A stretch of DNA of 64,000 nucleotides from positions 1 to 64,000 of the forward strand of contig NZ_LMSA01000007.1 of assembly GCF_001427985.1 (NCBI RefSeq), read 5' to 3'. A program made the position numbers and the translations under genes. This document shows, one piece after another, positions 8,290 to 16,296 of the stretch (position 1 is its first letter; every line of letters starts with the position of its first letter). The stretch is from Knoellia sp. Soil729. Its GTDB lineage: Bacteria > Actinomycetota > Actinomycetes > Actinomycetales > Dermatophilaceae. The notes under the pieces were generated by a model, which worked only from the letters and a program-made list of their open reading frames with translations, had not been told where the DNA came from and did not search any database.

Positions 8290-9363
8290 GTGGCGGCCAC
8301 GGCACCGTCGGGTCTCCCGACGTGGCCCGACCTCCTGACCCTCCTCCTCGCCCACGAGGACCTCTCGCTCGAGCAGTCCCGCTGGGCCATGACCCGCATC
8401 ATGGGCGGCGAGGCGACTCCTGCCCAGGTGGCCGGCTTCCTCGTGGCGCTGCGCTCCAAGGTCGAGTCCGTCGCCGAGGTGCGTGGCCTTGCCGACGTCA
8501 TGCTCGAACACGCCCACCGCATCGAGGTGCCGGGCGAGAGCATCGACATCGTGGGCACCGGTGGTGACCGCTTCGGGACCGTGAACATCTCGACGATGTC
8601 GTCGGTCGTCATCGCCTCGACGGGGTTGCGCGTCGTGAAGCACGGCAACCGGGCCGCGTCGTCGAAGTCGGGCTCCGCCGACGTCCTCGAGTCCCTCGGG
8701 GTCAACCTCACCCTCACCCCTGCACAGGTGCGCCAGGTGGCTCTCGACGCGGGCATCACCTTCTGCTTCGCCCAGACCTTCCACCCCTCGATGCGTCACG
8801 CGGGGCCGGCGCGCGCCGAGTTGGGTGTGGGGACGGCCTTCAACCTTCTCGGACCGCTCACCAACCCGGCACAGCCCACGTATGCCGCGGTCGGTGTCGC
8901 GGACGTCCGTTTCCTCCCGATTCTCGCCGGTGTGTTCGCCGACCGGGGCCAGTCGGCTGCGGTCTTCCGTGGGGACGAGGGCCTGGACGAGATGTCGATT
9001 GCCGGCCCCACGACGCTCCTGTGGGTGCGTGACGGCGCGATCACCGAGGTCTCGGTGAGTCCCTCGGACGTCGGACTGGACGTCTCGGCGATCGACAGCA
9101 TCAAGGGCGGCCTCGCCGACGAGAACGCGGAGGTGGCCCGACGCGTGTTCGCCGGTGACCTCGGGCCGGCGCGTGACGCCGTCCTGCTCAACGCCGGGAC
9201 GGCGCTGGCCGTCGGCTCCGGGGCGCTCGACACCTCGGCAGAGGCGATCATCGACGCCATCCGTCGCGGCATGGAGCGGGCCGCCGCGGCCATCGACTCC
9301 GGCGACGCGGCAGGCCTGCTCGACCGGTGGGTCGCGGCGAGCCGCGACGTCGCCGGGGGCTGA
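8290..9363 (+). CDS. trpD: Anthranilate phosphoribosyltransferase
   Basis: A 357-residue enzyme that joins anthranilate and PRPP in tryptophan synthesis. The PRPP-binding motif GTGGD (89-93) with GTVNIST, the KHGNRAASSKSGSADVLESLG segment and the metal site DE in RGDEGLDEMS are all present. Length matches the family. GTG 8290 begins one base after the upstream stop, so it is translationally coupled to the receiver-like gene. As in M. tuberculosis, trpD stands alone here, next to respiratory genes rather than in a trp operon. Confidence 0.97.
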   Translation: MAATAPSGLPTWPDLLTLLLAHEDLSLEQSRWAMTRIMGGEATPAQVAGFLVALRSKVESVAEVRGLADVMLEHAHRIEVPGESIDIVGTGGDRFGTVNISTMSSVVIASTGLRVVKHGNRAASSKSGSADVLESLGVNLTLTPAQVRQVALDAGITFCFAQTFHPSMRHAGPARAELGVGTAFNLLGPLTNPAQPTYAAVGVADVRFLPILAGVFADRGQSAAVFRGDEGLDEMSIAGPTTLLWVRDGAITEVSVSPSDVGLDVSAIDSIKGGLADENAEVARRVFAGDLGPARDAVLLNAGTALAVGSGALDTSAEAIIDAIRRGMERAAAAIDSGDAAGLLDRWVAASRDVAGG

Positions 9364-9386
9364 ACCGCCGCCGCCGGCTGGGGTGG

Positions 9387-9665
9387 CTACTCGAGACCGA
9401 GGCTGAAGGCTGCCTCGAGGTCGTGCTTGGAGTACGTCTGGAAGGCGATGTGCGTCGCCGTGCCCGTGACGCCCTCGACCTTGTTGAGGTTGTCGGCGAT
9501 GACCTTGGCGAGCTCGTCGTGGTGACGGACGCGGACCATGGCGATGAGGTCGGCGTCGCCGGCGACCGAGTAGACCTCGCTCACCCCGTCGAGCTCGGCG
9601 ACCGCCTGGGCCACCTCGGGGATGCGGTTGACGTCGGCAGTGATGAGGACGATGGCGGTGATCAC
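9387..9665 (-). CDS. Stand-alone Lrp/AsnC ligand-binding (RAM) domain protein
   Basis: A 92-residue protein made only of the alpha/beta ligand-binding domain of Lrp/AsnC regulators: an opening strand (TAIVLITADVNR), the turn motif VSEVYSVAGDADLIAMVRV and the closing strand ATHIAFQTYS. The helix-turn-helix part is missing. Such RAM-only proteins form oligomers and bind amino acids; a regulatory role is inferred. The GTG at 9665 has a -10 element TACGCT seven bases upstream and no ribosome site. It lies tail to tail with trpD. Confidence 0.9.
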   Translation of the reverse strand: MITAIVLITADVNRIPEVAQAVAELDGVSEVYSVAGDADLIAMVRVRHHDELAKVIADNLNKVEGVTGTATHIAFQTYSKHDLEAAFSLGLE

Positions 9666-9672
9666 AGTAGGC

Positions 9673-9678
9673 AGCGTA
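9673..9678 (-). promoter_or_regulatory. -10 element TACGCT, leaderless
   Basis: On the minus strand TACGCT ends seven bases before the GTG at 9665, with no purine-rich ribosome site between them. Confidence 0.45.
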
Positions 9679-9734
9679 GTCGGGTCACGCCCTGCCCCAG
9701 GAGGTGTCGCCGGGGACGCGGGAGGTGGGCGCGA

Positions 9735-11450
9735 CTAGGCCGAGCGGAAGCCGGGAGTGGAGCGCCTGCTCGCCTCGAGCGGCTCGAGGACGTGCCGCAC
9801 ACCGGTCGCCCCGCCCACGGGACAGGTCCACACCCCGTCGATGTCCACGACCCGCACACCGGGAGCGTCGAGCCATCGCAGGATGCGCTCGCTCTCCTCC
9901 GGGGTGGCCGAGGTGGCCGGGGGAAGGGGAGTGGGCACGACCTCGGCGCTGGCCCGCAGTGCCTCGACATAGGGCATCGGGTCCGCTCCCCGAGGAGAGA
10001 GGGTGCTCCCTGCGAGGCGGCCGTAGCGGATGCACATGACCTCCCAGCCGCCACTCTCGCTGCGCCGGGCCGCGATCAGCTCTGCTGTCCGGGACAGGGG
10101 GTCGAGCCGTTGCGCCCGGGAGGCGCCGCGCACCAGGCTGATCATGCGGTCGCGGACCATGCCCGCGTCCTCGAACCGCTCCTGCTGCGCGAGGTGGTCC
10201 ATGCGCTCACGCCAGGTGGACAGGGCCGACCTGGCGTCGCCGGCGAGCAGGGCCACCGTTTCGGCGACGACCGCGGCGTAGTCCTCGACGCTCTGGGCGC
10301 CGGTGCACGGCGCACCGCACCGTCCCATGTCGGCCAGGGCGCAGGCGGAGCGGGGCCTCGAGACGGAGAGTCGCTCGAGGCACTGCCGCAGCGGCAGGAT
10401 CTCGTGCACGGCGGCGACCGCGTCGTCGGCGGAGCCGCGGGAGGCGAACGGACCGATGTAGCGGGTGCCGTCGTCGGCGACCGTGCGCACGATCGACAGG
10501 CGCGGGAAGGGCTCGACGGTGAGCTTGACCCACCACGCGCGCTCGGGGTTGCGCGACCTGCGGTTGTAGCGGGGCTTGTGCTCCTTGATGAGCCGCAGCT
10601 CGCGCACCTCGGCCTCGAGCGGGGTCGCGCAGACGATCGGCGTGACGGACTCGGCGATGCGCACCATCTCGGCCATGCGCCGGCGCTGCTCGGACGCCGT
10701 GAAGTAGCTGCGCACGCGGGTCCGGATCGACACCGACGTGCCGACGTAGAGGACGCGGCCCTGGCCGTCCTTGAACAGGTAGACGCCGGGAGCCTCGGGC
10801 AACCCGTCGGCGAGGTGACGCTTGCGCCTCGTGGCGGTCGGCACCCTGGAGGAGTAGCCCTTGAGCTCCTCGAGCGAGTGCACCCCGAGCGAGCCGACGC
10901 GCGCGATGAGGCCGTGCAGCACGTCGACGGTGGCGCGGGCGTCGTGCAGCGCCCGGTGGTCGGGCGTGGTCGTCGCACCGAAGAGCACCGCGAGGGAACC
11001 CAGCCGGTGGTTGGGCGCCTCGTCGCGCGTCACCAGCTGACGAGCGAGGTGGACGGTGTCGACGACGGGGAAGCGGGGCCAGTCCCTCTCGGCGCGGGCG
11101 CAGGCCGCCTTGAGGAAGGAGATGTCGAAGCCGGCGTTGTGCGCGACGAGGACCGAGCCGGCCGCGAACTCGAGGAACGACACCAGTGCCGGCTCGACCT
11201 GGGGTGCGTGTCGCACCATCGCGTCGGTGATGCCGGTGAGCGCGGAGATGAAGGCCGGGATCGGCTGGCCCGGGTTGACGAAGGTCTGGAACTCGCCGAG
11301 CACCTCGCCGCCGCGCACCTTGACCGCACCGATCTCGGTGATGCCGCACTCGCCGGGACTGCCACCGGTCGTCTCGAGGTCGACGACGACGAAGGTCACG
11401 TCCGACAAGGGGGTGCCCAGGTCGTCGAGGGTGCCCTGGACCATCTGCAT
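9735..11450 (-). CDS. DEDDh exonuclease / GIY-YIG endonuclease fusion (Rv2191-like)
   Basis: A 571-residue two-nuclease protein. Residues ~15-185 form a DnaQ-type 3'-5' exonuclease with VVDLETTGG, the HNAGFD motif and HRALHDARAT. Residues ~215-300 form a UvrC-like GIY-YIG domain (APGVYLFKD, RVLYVGTSVSIRTRVRSYF). A UvrC-like part with a Cys cluster (CALADMGRCGAPC) and a UVR-like segment (FEDAGMVRDRM) follows. It resembles a UvrC N-half joined to an exonuclease, so it probably acts in DNA repair. A -10 TAGCCT seven bases before ATG 11450 supports this start and a leaderless message. Confidence 0.93.
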   Translation of the reverse strand: MQMVQGTLDDLGTPLSDVTFVVVDLETTGGSPGECGITEIGAVKVRGGEVLGEFQTFVNPGQPIPAFISALTGITDAMVRHAPQVEPALVSFLEFAAGSVLVAHNAGFDISFLKAACARAERDWPRFPVVDTVHLARQLVTRDEAPNHRLGSLAVLFGATTTPDHRALHDARATVDVLHGLIARVGSLGVHSLEELKGYSSRVPTATRRKRHLADGLPEAPGVYLFKDGQGRVLYVGTSVSIRTRVRSYFTASEQRRRMAEMVRIAESVTPIVCATPLEAEVRELRLIKEHKPRYNRRSRNPERAWWVKLTVEPFPRLSIVRTVADDGTRYIGPFASRGSADDAVAAVHEILPLRQCLERLSVSRPRSACALADMGRCGAPCTGAQSVEDYAAVVAETVALLAGDARSALSTWRERMDHLAQQERFEDAGMVRDRMISLVRGASRAQRLDPLSRTAELIAARRSESGGWEVMCIRYGRLAGSTLSPRGADPMPYVEALRASAEVVPTPLPPATSATPEESERILRWLDAPGVRVVDIDGVWTCPVGGATGVRHVLEPLEASRRSTPGFRSA

Positions 11451-11457
11451 GCCAGCG

Positions 11458-11463
11458 AGGCTA
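11458..11463 (-). promoter_or_regulatory. -10 element TAGCCT, leaderless
   Basis: On the minus strand TAGCCT lies seven bases upstream of ATG 11450, with no ribosome-binding site between. Confidence 0.5.
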
Positions 11464-11595
11464 GGTGTGGGGTCCGACAGGGGGCGGGAGGCGACCCGGC
11501 GCGGCGGTGCCGCGAGAGCGTTGCCGGGTGGCTCTGGGGGCGTTGTCAGTGCCGGCTCCTAGCGTGGGTGGTGCCCAGACGAAAGGGGTGACGAC

Positions 11596-11853
11596 ATGAC
11601 CCACGACCTGACCTCCGACCACCTGACGATCCTCTGCGCGCGCTGCCCGGTGCGTGACCTCCACTGCGGTGACTGCATGGTCACTGCCCTGCTCGATCCC
11701 GACTCCATGGGGCTGCACGACGAGCTGCCGCTGGACTCCGACGAGCGCGCTGCCGTGACGGCGTGCGTGCGCGCCGGTCTTCTCACGGCCGACGCGGCCG
11801 CGACGGTGAGCTCCCAGCGGGTGCCGTTCAGCATCGGACGTGCCGTCGGCTGA
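11596..11853 (+). CDS. Small cysteine-cluster protein, unknown function
   Basis: An 85-residue protein with an N-terminal CARCPVRDLHCGDC cluster (about residues 14-27). Its two CxxC pairs could bind zinc or an iron-sulfur centre. The rest is a helical segment (DSDERAAVTACVRAGLLTADAAAT). ATG 11596 follows AAAGGGGTGACGAC. It is divergent from the exonuclease gene and 14 bases ahead of the HExxH lipoprotein gene, with which it is probably co-transcribed. Similar short proteins occur in other actinobacteria at this locus; I know no function. Confidence 0.75.
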   Translation: MTHDLTSDHLTILCARCPVRDLHCGDCMVTALLDPDSMGLHDELPLDSDERAAVTACVRAGLLTADAAATVSSQRVPFSIGRAVG

Positions 11854-11867
11854 GCTCCACTGACACC

Positions 11868-12908
11868 ATGGGGCGTGTGCCCCTGACCGAGCGACGAGCG
11901 CGTATGCCGCGCGCCACGGTGCGTGCCCGCCGTGCCACCGTCGCCGTGGCCGGCTTCCTGCTCCTGCCGTCCGTCGGGGCGTGCGACCGCGATGCCCCGG
12001 CTCCCACCGCCTCGGCGTCCGTGACCCAGGTGCCGCCCGGGCGGCCGTCCTCCCAACCACAGACGCCGCCACCGGCGCCCCACCCGCCCCGGACGGAGGC
12101 GGCCTCGCCGGCCGCGGGTGACGAGAGCCCGGTGGCGCTGCCGGGAGCCACGACCGTGCGTGGCCGCTCGAGCACGGTGACGGGCACGGTCGACAGGACC
12201 ACGCTCACGGCATACGCGCGGATGGCCGACAGGGCCGTCGTCGAGGTGAGCAGCCACTGGTCCCGGTCGTGGCCGCGCAGGGTGAGCATCATCGCGCCCC
12301 GGGACGCCACCGCCTTCCGGGAGCAAGTGGGCCGCGCCGACGACCTGAGCCAGGTGGCCGCCGTCACCGACGGACCCGTCGGGACGTCGGGGCTGGCCAC
12401 GGGTGACCGGGTCATCCTCAACCCCGACGCCTTCGCGCGACTGACACCCACCGGACGCCAGTTCGTCCTCACGCACGAGAGCACCCACGTCGCGGTGCGG
12501 GCCTCCCTCGCCGGTGCCGCGCCGCTGTGGCTCGTCGAGGGGTTCGCCGACCACGTCGGCTACTCCGGGTCGGGCCGGAGCACGCGCGAGCTCGCGGCGG
12601 CGTTGCTCGACCGGGTCCGGGTGGGCAAGGGCCCGGCGCGCCTGCCGACTCCGGGGGACTTCGACCCCAGCCAGGGCGAGATCGGGCCGGCCTACCTGGC
12701 CGCGTGGCTCGCCGTCGACCTCATCGCCCGGCGCCACGGCGAGAGCACCCTGCAGCGGTTCTACGAAGCCTCGACCGTCCGCGCGTCGGCGGCCCAGGCA
12801 GATGCGGCCACGGACCGGGCGTTCATCGACGTGCTCGGTACGACCCGCGAGGCGTTCACGAAGCAGTGGCTGGCCGAGCTGGACCGGCTCGCCACCACCT
12901 CACCGTGA
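11868..12908 (+). CDS. HExxH metallopeptidase-like lipoprotein
   Basis: A 346-residue exported protein. After a basic N-terminus comes a hydrophobic stretch ending in SVGAC, so Cys39 is a likely lipidation site. A Pro/Thr/Ser-rich linker follows (about 40-95), then the folded domain with HESTH (203-207) and, 17 residues later, WLVEGFADHVGY. The second Glu is in the position of the third zinc ligand of gluzincins. Proteins of this 'peptidase MA'-like type are poorly characterised. ATG 11868 was preferred; a later ATG at 11904 would still leave a signal sequence. No clear ribosome site was seen. Confidence 0.75.
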   Translation: MGRVPLTERRARMPRATVRARRATVAVAGFLLLPSVGACDRDAPAPTASASVTQVPPGRPSSQPQTPPPAPHPPRTEAASPAAGDESPVALPGATTVRGRSSTVTGTVDRTTLTAYARMADRAVVEVSSHWSRSWPRRVSIIAPRDATAFREQVGRADDLSQVAAVTDGPVGTSGLATGDRVILNPDAFARLTPTGRQFVLTHESTHVAVRASLAGAAPLWLVEGFADHVGYSGSGRSTRELAAALLDRVRVGKGPARLPTPGDFDPSQGEIGPAYLAAWLAVDLIARRHGESTLQRFYEASTVRASAAQADAATDRAFIDVLGTTREAFTKQWLAELDRLATTSP

Positions 12909-12946
12909 CCGGCTGGCAGCCGGGTGCCGGTCTCCTCGACGCGCAA

Positions 12947-12979
12947 CGGCCCGGACACCCCACGTGGGGGTCCGGGCCG
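12947..12979. terminator. Bidirectional terminator hairpin
   Basis: A GC-rich stem CGGCCCGGAC...GTCCGGGCCG with a one-base bulge and a 4-base loop ACGT sits between two convergent genes. It could end both transcripts. Confidence 0.7.
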
Positions 12980-13005
12980 CTGTGCAGCACTGGCTGGTGG
13001 GTCGG

Positions 13006-14775
13006 TCAGCCGTTGACCTTGACGGTCATCTTGCCCGTCTTGTTGCTCTGGACGACCTTGATGCTCACACCCACACCAGCGACCTTGACGCTGCCCATCG
13101 GGTTGGCGGCGTCGTAGTAGCGGTTGGGGTCGCTGTCGTCGAAGACGCGGACCGGGGCCTGGGCCGGCACCTCGAGGGTCGTCATCCCGTCCGCGGTCTC
13201 ACGGTGCAGCGAGATCGGGTCGGTCGCCTCGACGCCGAACGTCGAGTCGAAGGACTGGATCCGGTTCCTCGCCACCACGTCGTCGCTCCAGCGCAGCGCG
13301 GAGGGCCGTGCGTCGACGGGAAGGACCCGACCGGTGCCCGAGTGCGTGCGCGTGTTGTTGTTGGACACGGCGGTGTTCCAGTAGCTGACGAGGAGGCCGT
13401 CCTGGTAGGGGAAGTGCTCCACCCAGTCAGGCTTCGTCGTGGACCAACCGAAGTTGTACGGACCCACCTCGAGCGTGGCGTCGTAGCCGGCGTACTGCCG
13501 GTTCTCGGCGATGTAGAAGCGGTCCTTGCCGTTGGCGTCCTTGGGCAGGGTGACGATCAGGGCCTGCTGCTTCTTGGTGGCGTGCATCGACGGGCCGAGC
13601 ACCACGGTGGCGTCGACCGCGTCGTGCGCGACCGTGGCGTAGTCGAGCCAGCCGAGCTGCAGCTTCTCCCACGCACCCATGTGGTTCGGCGTGGTGCCGA
13701 TGGAGTCCTGGCCGTGACCCAGCCAGGAACCCGAGCTCATCAGCGTCCAGAAGCCGGTGCCGTTCTCACCGCCGCTGGTGTCGTAGAGGTCGGGCAGTCC
13801 GAGGTCGTGGCCGAACTCGTGGGCGAAGACCCCGAGACCGCCGTTCTCCGGCTCGGTGGTGTAGTCGCGGATCCACAGGCCCGTGTTCCCGATCTGCACG
13901 CCGCCGCTCTTGTTGCCCTCCGGTCCGACGGGCAAACGCTGCCCCACGGACCAGCGGTGCGACCAGATGGTGGATGACGGCGCGCCGGCCTCTTCACCCT
14001 CACCGGCGTGCACCGCCTGGAAGTGGTCGATGTAGCCGTCCGGCTCGGTGAAGACGCCGTCCCTGTCGTAGTCGTAGCGGTCCCACTGGTCGAACCCACG
14101 CAGGTACTCGCTGATCTGCGCGTCGGTCTTGCCGCCGGCCTTCTGGTGCTCGTACCACGCGGTGGCACCGTCGCGGATGAACCGGGTCATGTCGGCCTGG
14201 CTCTCGGTCTGGCCGTAGCTCGCCGAGCTGTAGGGCACCGTGACCCAGTCGGAGGTGTCTCCCTTGACGGTGTAGCGACCGCTCGACATCTCGCGGTAGA
14301 CGCCGGACATCGACTCACCGTCGCCGAAGAACATGTCCTGGTAGTGCGCACGGTCGAAGTTGTCGACCCAGTAGGTCGTGTTGTCCTTGGAGCGGTCCGG
14401 CTTCGGGATCTGGTTGTGCACCGGTCCCGCCGGTTCGCTCGGGAAGCGGGGGTCGACCTGGTCCCCGAACTCGAGGAGGAACGTGAGGATGCTGTCGGTG
14501 GACTGCAGGCCGTACTGCGCCCACTGGCCGGGGGAGACCTCGACGGACTTCCCCTTGCCCTTGGTCACGGGAGTCGCCTCACCGTTGACGACGGCCGCCA
14601 CCCCTTGCTCGACCAGTGCTCGCCGGGCGTCGCTCTGGTCGTCCTGGCGGTCGTCCGACCGCTGGGTGGTGCTGTCGTTGACGTCGGGGGACGCCTGGGC
14701 GCTCAGCCCCGGCGCAAGAGACGTGGCCGCAGCAACTGCTGCGCCCACCAAGATCCGTGATCGGAAATGCCGCAT
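13006..14775 (-). CDS. Secreted M6-family metalloprotease (immune inhibitor A-like)
   Basis: A 589-residue secreted protease. The signal peptide spans about residues 1-28 (cleavage likely after LSAQA). The catalytic zinc motif HEFGHDLGLPDLYDT begins at residue 319, followed by the conserved SSGSWLGHG and the Met-containing TPNHMGAWEK segment of M6 peptidases. The N-terminal part has the WVDNFDRAHYQDMFFG motif of the family. The C-terminal ~90 residues look like a beta-rich domain. A very strong ribosome site, GGAGGAG, precedes ATG 14775. Function is probably extracellular protein breakdown. It is separated from the upstream gene by a terminator. Confidence 0.93.
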   Translation of the reverse strand: MRHFRSRILVGAAVAAATSLAPGLSAQASPDVNDSTTQRSDDRQDDQSDARRALVEQGVAAVVNGEATPVTKGKGKSVEVSPGQWAQYGLQSTDSILTFLLEFGDQVDPRFPSEPAGPVHNQIPKPDRSKDNTTYWVDNFDRAHYQDMFFGDGESMSGVYREMSSGRYTVKGDTSDWVTVPYSSASYGQTESQADMTRFIRDGATAWYEHQKAGGKTDAQISEYLRGFDQWDRYDYDRDGVFTEPDGYIDHFQAVHAGEGEEAGAPSSTIWSHRWSVGQRLPVGPEGNKSGGVQIGNTGLWIRDYTTEPENGGLGVFAHEFGHDLGLPDLYDTSGGENGTGFWTLMSSGSWLGHGQDSIGTTPNHMGAWEKLQLGWLDYATVAHDAVDATVVLGPSMHATKKQQALIVTLPKDANGKDRFYIAENRQYAGYDATLEVGPYNFGWSTTKPDWVEHFPYQDGLLVSYWNTAVSNNNTRTHSGTGRVLPVDARPSALRWSDDVVARNRIQSFDSTFGVEATDPISLHRETADGMTTLEVPAQAPVRVFDDSDPNRYYDAANPMGSVKVAGVGVSIKVVQSNKTGKMTVKVNG

Positions 14776-14822
14776 CTGAAAGCTCCTCCGTCCTGCTCCG
14801 TTGCAGGACTGTCACTGGTCTG

Positions 14823-14843
14823 CCCCGGACAGGGGGTCCGGGG
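14823..14843 (-). terminator. Terminator hairpin after the mannosyltransferase-like gene
   Basis: CCCCGGAC (14823-14830), a 5-base loop and GTCCGGGG (14836-14843) form an 8-bp hairpin between two genes of the same strand. The remaining 50-odd bases to 14775 hold the protease ribosome site and presumably its promoter. Confidence 0.6.
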
Positions 14844-14940
14844 CTACCGCCGACTGGCGGATGACGCGAGCCTAGGTGAGGTCGGCCAGTTCCGCTCGTC
14901 GAGCGCAGCCGGTGCGAGCAACGGTCCAGCGCAACGGTGC

Positions 14941-16296
14941 TCAGGTCCTGCGCGGCGGAACGGCGAGGGAGATGGCGACGAGGGCGGCGCTGAGCCAGAA
15001 CTGGTTGTAGAAGGCCTGCTTGTTGACGAGGTTGGCGGCGAGCAGCACGAACGCGAACCACCGCAACAGCTCGTCGACCGGCGGCTGACGGCGGTGGATG
15101 AGCCACGCCGCAGTGGCGAGGGCGGCGAGCACCACGAGGCCCGTGAGCCAGAACGGCAGGGTGACGCCGTGCTCGTTGAGGAAGTAGAGGTACCACGTGT
15201 TCGCGAACCGGATCGGGTGGAAGCCGACGAGAAGGGTGATGGTGTCGTGGACGAAGTCCGAGGGGGAGGCGAGGAACCAGGGTGCGATGAGCACACCGGT
15301 GAGGGCACCGGTCGCCACGGCGCGTGGTGCGCCGAACGGCCGCCAGAGCAGCAGCAGGGGGAGGAGCAGGGCGAGGTGCTGCTTGCTCGCGCAGGCCAGG
15401 GCGAGCGGCAGGACGGCCCACCAGGCGTGCCCACGCCGTACGAGGACCGCCCACCACACGATGCCGGCTGCGAGAAGCGGCTCGGTCCAGGCCTGGTCGA
15501 CCTGGGTCAGCGTGCCGGGTGCGACGACGAGGACCGCCACGGGGACCGCGGCCCGCAGCGCCGTCGCACGCCCGCTGCCCGGCTCGTCGCCGTTCCCGGG
15601 GCGAGCCAGCGCCCAGATGCCGGCGAACAGCACGACGGACCAGAAGGCGATGGCCCACCGGACGTCGCCACCGAACCAGCGACCGGGTGCGAGCAGGACC
15701 GCCGTCCACGGAAGGTAGGTGAACGCGTCCTGGACGCCCGGGGAGTCGGTCCAGCTCATGTCGTAGAAGTTCTCGCCACGAGCGAGCGCGTCGCTCGCCT
15801 GCTGGAGCGTGACCCACACGTCGATCCTGGGTGCGGGGTCGCCGAGGGTCGCGATCGCGGAGGTGACGACGTGACCGACGACCGCCAGCAGGTATGCCGC
15901 GTGCGCCCGTGCCGCTGTCGGCTGCGCCAGCAGGGCCGCGGCACCGACGCCGACGATCGTGAGCGCGACCAGCGCCGAGGTCAGCGCACCATCGCGCAGA
16001 TAGCTGAAGAGGGGGACGGCCCACGTGATCGCCACGGAACCGAGCAGCACCAGCGGCACGAGGAGCGGTGGGACATGACGGACCTCGGTACGGCGCCACA
16101 ACCACACCCCGAGGCCGATCGCGCACACCGTGAGGGTGAGCACGATCGGGACACGGAACCGCACGACGCTCCACTGGAGCACGCCCAGGAAGGCGAGCCA
16201 GCCCACGGCCAGCAGGAGGCCGGCATACCGGTGTGGCCGGGTCAGGCCAAGGGTGTGGGGTGAGGAAGAGGTGGGGTCACCCGCCGTAGAGCGCAT
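14941..16296 (-). CDS. Polytopic glycosyltransferase, GT87 (mannosyltransferase)-like
   Basis: A 451-residue integral membrane protein with about eleven hydrophobic segments. An extracytoplasmic loop with NFYDMSWTDSPGVQDAFTYLPW resembles GT87-type polyprenol-phosphate-mannose transferases. Such enzymes extend lipomannan-type glycans in the membrane, and M. tuberculosis has a GT87 gene (Rv2181) in the equivalent region; the exact product cannot be read from sequence. ATG 16296 overlaps the end of the acyl-CoA synthetase gene by 20 bases, so the two are translationally coupled. The frame is open further upstream inside fadD but has no coding character there. Confidence 0.8.
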   Translation of the reverse strand: MRSTAGDPTSSSPHTLGLTRPHRYAGLLLAVGWLAFLGVLQWSVVRFRVPIVLTLTVCAIGLGVWLWRRTEVRHVPPLLVPLVLLGSVAITWAVPLFSYLRDGALTSALVALTIVGVGAAALLAQPTAARAHAAYLLAVVGHVVTSAIATLGDPAPRIDVWVTLQQASDALARGENFYDMSWTDSPGVQDAFTYLPWTAVLLAPGRWFGGDVRWAIAFWSVVLFAGIWALARPGNGDEPGSGRATALRAAVPVAVLVVAPGTLTQVDQAWTEPLLAAGIVWWAVLVRRGHAWWAVLPLALACASKQHLALLLPLLLLWRPFGAPRAVATGALTGVLIAPWFLASPSDFVHDTITLLVGFHPIRFANTWYLYFLNEHGVTLPFWLTGLVVLAALATAAWLIHRRQPPVDELLRWFAFVLLAANLVNKQAFYNQFWLSAALVAISLAVPPRRT

